Below are positions 6,201-6,641 of a stretch of 6,641 nucleotides of DNA, one piece after another; within the stretch, counting starts at the first letter, position 1, and every line of letters begins with the position of its first letter. The notes under the pieces were generated by a model. It saw nothing but the letters and a program-made list of their open reading frames with translations. It was not told the origin of the DNA and ran no database searches. The DNA comes from an uncultured Chloroflexota bacterium (GTDB lineage: Bacteria > Chloroflexota > Limnocylindria > Limnocylindrales > Limnocylindraceae), in the NCBI GenBank assembly GCA_903820655.1, contig CAIJIA010000070.1, forward strand, positions 1 through 6,641, given 5' to 3'. The position numbers and the translations under genes were made by a program.

Positions 6201-6486
6201 GCGGGCGAAAGAGTCACTGCAGCTGCAGCTCTACGCGCTGGCCTGGCGCGCTGCAACGGGGCGCCTCCCTGACGAGGTGAGCCTGCGTTTCCTCGACACC
6301 GGCCGCGTTGCCACGGTGCCGGTAGAGCCGAAGCGCATTCTTAAGGCGCGCGAGCTGATCGTGGTTGCAGCGGAGGGGATCCTCGGCGGCGTCATGGATC
6401 CAAAGCCAGAGTTGATGACCTGCACCTACTGCTCGTACCGCGAGCTCTGCCCAGCATCGAAGGCTCCGGCGGGGCGGCCCGCATGA
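3292..6486 (+). CDS. UvrD/AddA-type DNA helicase fused to an Fe-S RecB/AddB-type nuclease
   Basis: A 1064-residue superfamily 1A helicase with a C-terminal PD-(D/E)XK nuclease, of the type that resects double-strand breaks (AddAB, AdnAB, RecBCD relatives). Helicase motifs in order: Q motif LNDEQYAAV (42-50), Walker A GAGTGKT (62-68, K67), Ia ALTFTERAAEEM (91-102), II VDEYQDTN (293-300), III VVGDDDQSIYRFRGA (319-333), IV LTKNYRST (353-360), V TIHQAKGLEFPVVF (637-650) and VI AYVALTRACERL (706-717, R712). Nuclease: SFTAIEAFIACPLRY (791-805), H828, WDRVD (D914), DYKTG (D956, K958) and QLQLYALA (977-984). Cys801 with C1044-x2-C1047-x5-C1053 reproduces the AddB/Cas4-type 4Fe-4S staple. The length is close to mycobacterial AdnA or AdnB. 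It starts with GTG inside the DUF4446 stop (GTGA) with no Shine-Dalgarno site; no better start precedes the Q motif. All key residues are intact, so it should be active. No partner subunit is visible; it may act alone or pair with a product encoded elsewhere. Confidence 0.93.
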   Translation: MTSRASGAGEREGGSQIPVWSGITPKRPTAPTPTIAHLVDDLNDEQYAAVTHGEGPLLVVAGAGTGKTQVITRRVAWLIAEKRAEPEEILALTFTERAAEEMQGRVDRLVPYGYATTPIKTFHAFGDELLRANAHRLGLSGELRVLGRAEVVLLLREHLFELGLKRFLPLGDPTRFLGDIAGYFSRAKDEALGPDEIQTFAADLQARAGEARNAAATTADLDLQRKLASYADAVDLLATEHGELSAALRTYRTILNERGLLDFGDQVLRAYELLRDDPLVAARAREQHRWILVDEYQDTNRLQGALVDLLSDGRRNLTVVGDDDQSIYRFRGAAISNILNFTERYPDASKVVLTKNYRSTGSVLTAARRLIRFNDPHRLEVRLGISKELTPEGMPGDAPPVTFRRFRTTANEADWIAAEIRDSIAGGRRARDHAVLVRANVDSVEVGRSLNMLGIPWRSSGAAGLYDRPEVRLLLAGLRHAADPDAAAPLFLIAAESRFKVPPTILAAAVGKSRRDHASLRESLATVGAGHEATERLLERLAGVVQESVERTSGEVLYRWLRESGLLAELTREATPESDERIRNIGRLFDVVRSRSRLLELDRAPFLVRYLEELGEAGDDPSAADVDPDLDAVALLTIHQAKGLEFPVVFAANLVEGRFPAKGRPPRLALAAELGGSDDVVPRDPRAPDGPTEADEEALREERRLAYVALTRACERLALTAAERSSGGVRPRKVSRFVAEALDLSREQLEEFPLTGEPTSKIDGLAIVAPPLPVLPVREPGAGESAPLTLSFTAIEAFIACPLRYHYQQRLRIPLPPHHSATYGAAMHAAVAEFHRGQMVGAPPQLDELYAALERSWQSAGFLSRSHEEARHTAAQEAIARFRSEEIATGHAPAYVEKDFSFELGGHKIRGRWDRVDVQALPPEGRSAPIPTIDVPGDVVRPTLPLGDDEWVVVSDYKTGGRDDDDASRKRAKESLQLQLYALAWRAATGRLPDEVSLRFLDTGRVATVPVEPKRILKARELIVVAAEGILGGVMDPKPELMTCTYCSYRELCPASKAPAGRPA

Positions 6487-6641
6487 CGCTCCGGGATGGA
6501 GAGCGACGCAACACGACAGAGCAGCTTGAGCTGCCGCTCGATCAGCAACCCAGCGCGCCGGTTGTTGGGAAGGTGCTGCGCACCGTCGCCACGCCGCCGA
6601 CACCACCGCGCATTCCCGCTGGAGATCAGCGCCTGATTCGC
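6483..6641 (+). CDS. N-terminal start of an unidentified gene, cut by window end
   Basis: ATG at 6483 overlaps the helicase-nuclease stop (ATGA), and the frame stays open for all 53 codons to the edge with the same GC-rich third positions. The visible part is polar and probably disordered: an acidic/Gln-rich stretch (TTEQLELPLDQQP), then a Pro-rich linker (ATPPTPPRIP), ending in AGDQRLIR. The last residues resemble the segment just before the helix-turn-helix of ROK-family repressors (GDQxLVRxxN), but eight residues are not enough for a call. It shows no Walker or Q motif so far, so it is not evidently a second helicase subunit. It is the third gene of the DUF4446-helicase operon by overlap. 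Confidence 0.65.
   Translation, partial: MTLRDGERRNTTEQLELPLDQQPSAPVVGKVLRTVATPPTPPRIPAGDQRLIR

Noticed and set aside
6217..6232. Short tandem CTGCAG-like repeat
   Set aside because: It encodes the conserved LQLQL of the nuclease motif and is explained by codon use.
6521..6534. 6-2-6 palindrome GCAGCT-TG-AGCTGC
   Set aside because: It is inside the coding start of the last gene, encoding part of EQLELP; no regulatory position supports it, so it is treated as chance.
1..6641. CRISPR array, insertion sequence, tRNA or rRNA
   Set aside because: No regularly spaced repeats, no terminal inverted repeats with a transposase, and no tRNA or rRNA signatures were found. Nearly all of the window is explained by the listed genes.

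Overview
The window is GC-rich, densely coding bacterial chromosome. It holds five complete genes I can name or place in a family, one complete small gene I cannot name, and two genes cut by the window edges. The mix suggests a Gram-positive-like or Chloroflexota lineage: a polyprenyl synthetase with the second motif DDLLGIWGD, a RecO with a zinc-ligand cluster, a DUF4446 protein, a UvrD-type helicase fused to a RecB/AddB-type nuclease, and several GTG starts. Chloroflexota is my first guess and Actinomycetota my second. Both are inference, as there is no rRNA or other taxonomic marker here.

Layout. At 1-96 (+) is the last part of an unidentified gene, which overlaps by 4 bp the end of the convergent polyprenyl diphosphate synthase gene at 93-1142 (-). 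A 71-bp divergent gap (1143-1213) carries an inverted repeat and an extended -10 element. It separates that gene from recO (1214-1963, +), which overlaps the fluoride-channel gene crcB/fluC (1960-2337, +) by ATGA. A 40-bp convergent gap holds a strong hairpin. It is followed by a small gene for a C-terminally membrane-anchored protein (2378-2713, -). A second divergent gap (2714-2791) leads into a DUF4446 gene (2792-3295, +). That gene overlaps by GTGA the large helicase-nuclease gene (3292-6486, +), which in turn overlaps by ATGA a gene running off the right edge (6483-6641, +).

How the genes may work together. The two plus-strand groups (recO-crcB and DUF4446-helicase/nuclease-partial gene) look like operons with translationally coupled overlaps. 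Both leading genes lack a convincing Shine-Dalgarno site. Both have a TGnTAnnnT extended -10 ending 6-7 nt before the start codon, which is the geometry of leaderless mRNA. Two of the genes, recO and the helicase-nuclease, belong to recombinational DNA repair: one processes broken ends and the other loads RecA and anneals strands. They are in separate operons. The polyprenyl synthase serves isoprenoid chain synthesis, and the fluoride channel detoxifies fluoride. I see no CRISPR array, mobile element, tRNA or rRNA, and no clearly new defence-like system. The items most worth checking are the Fe-S helicase-nuclease with no visible partner subunit and the apparent leaderless promoters.
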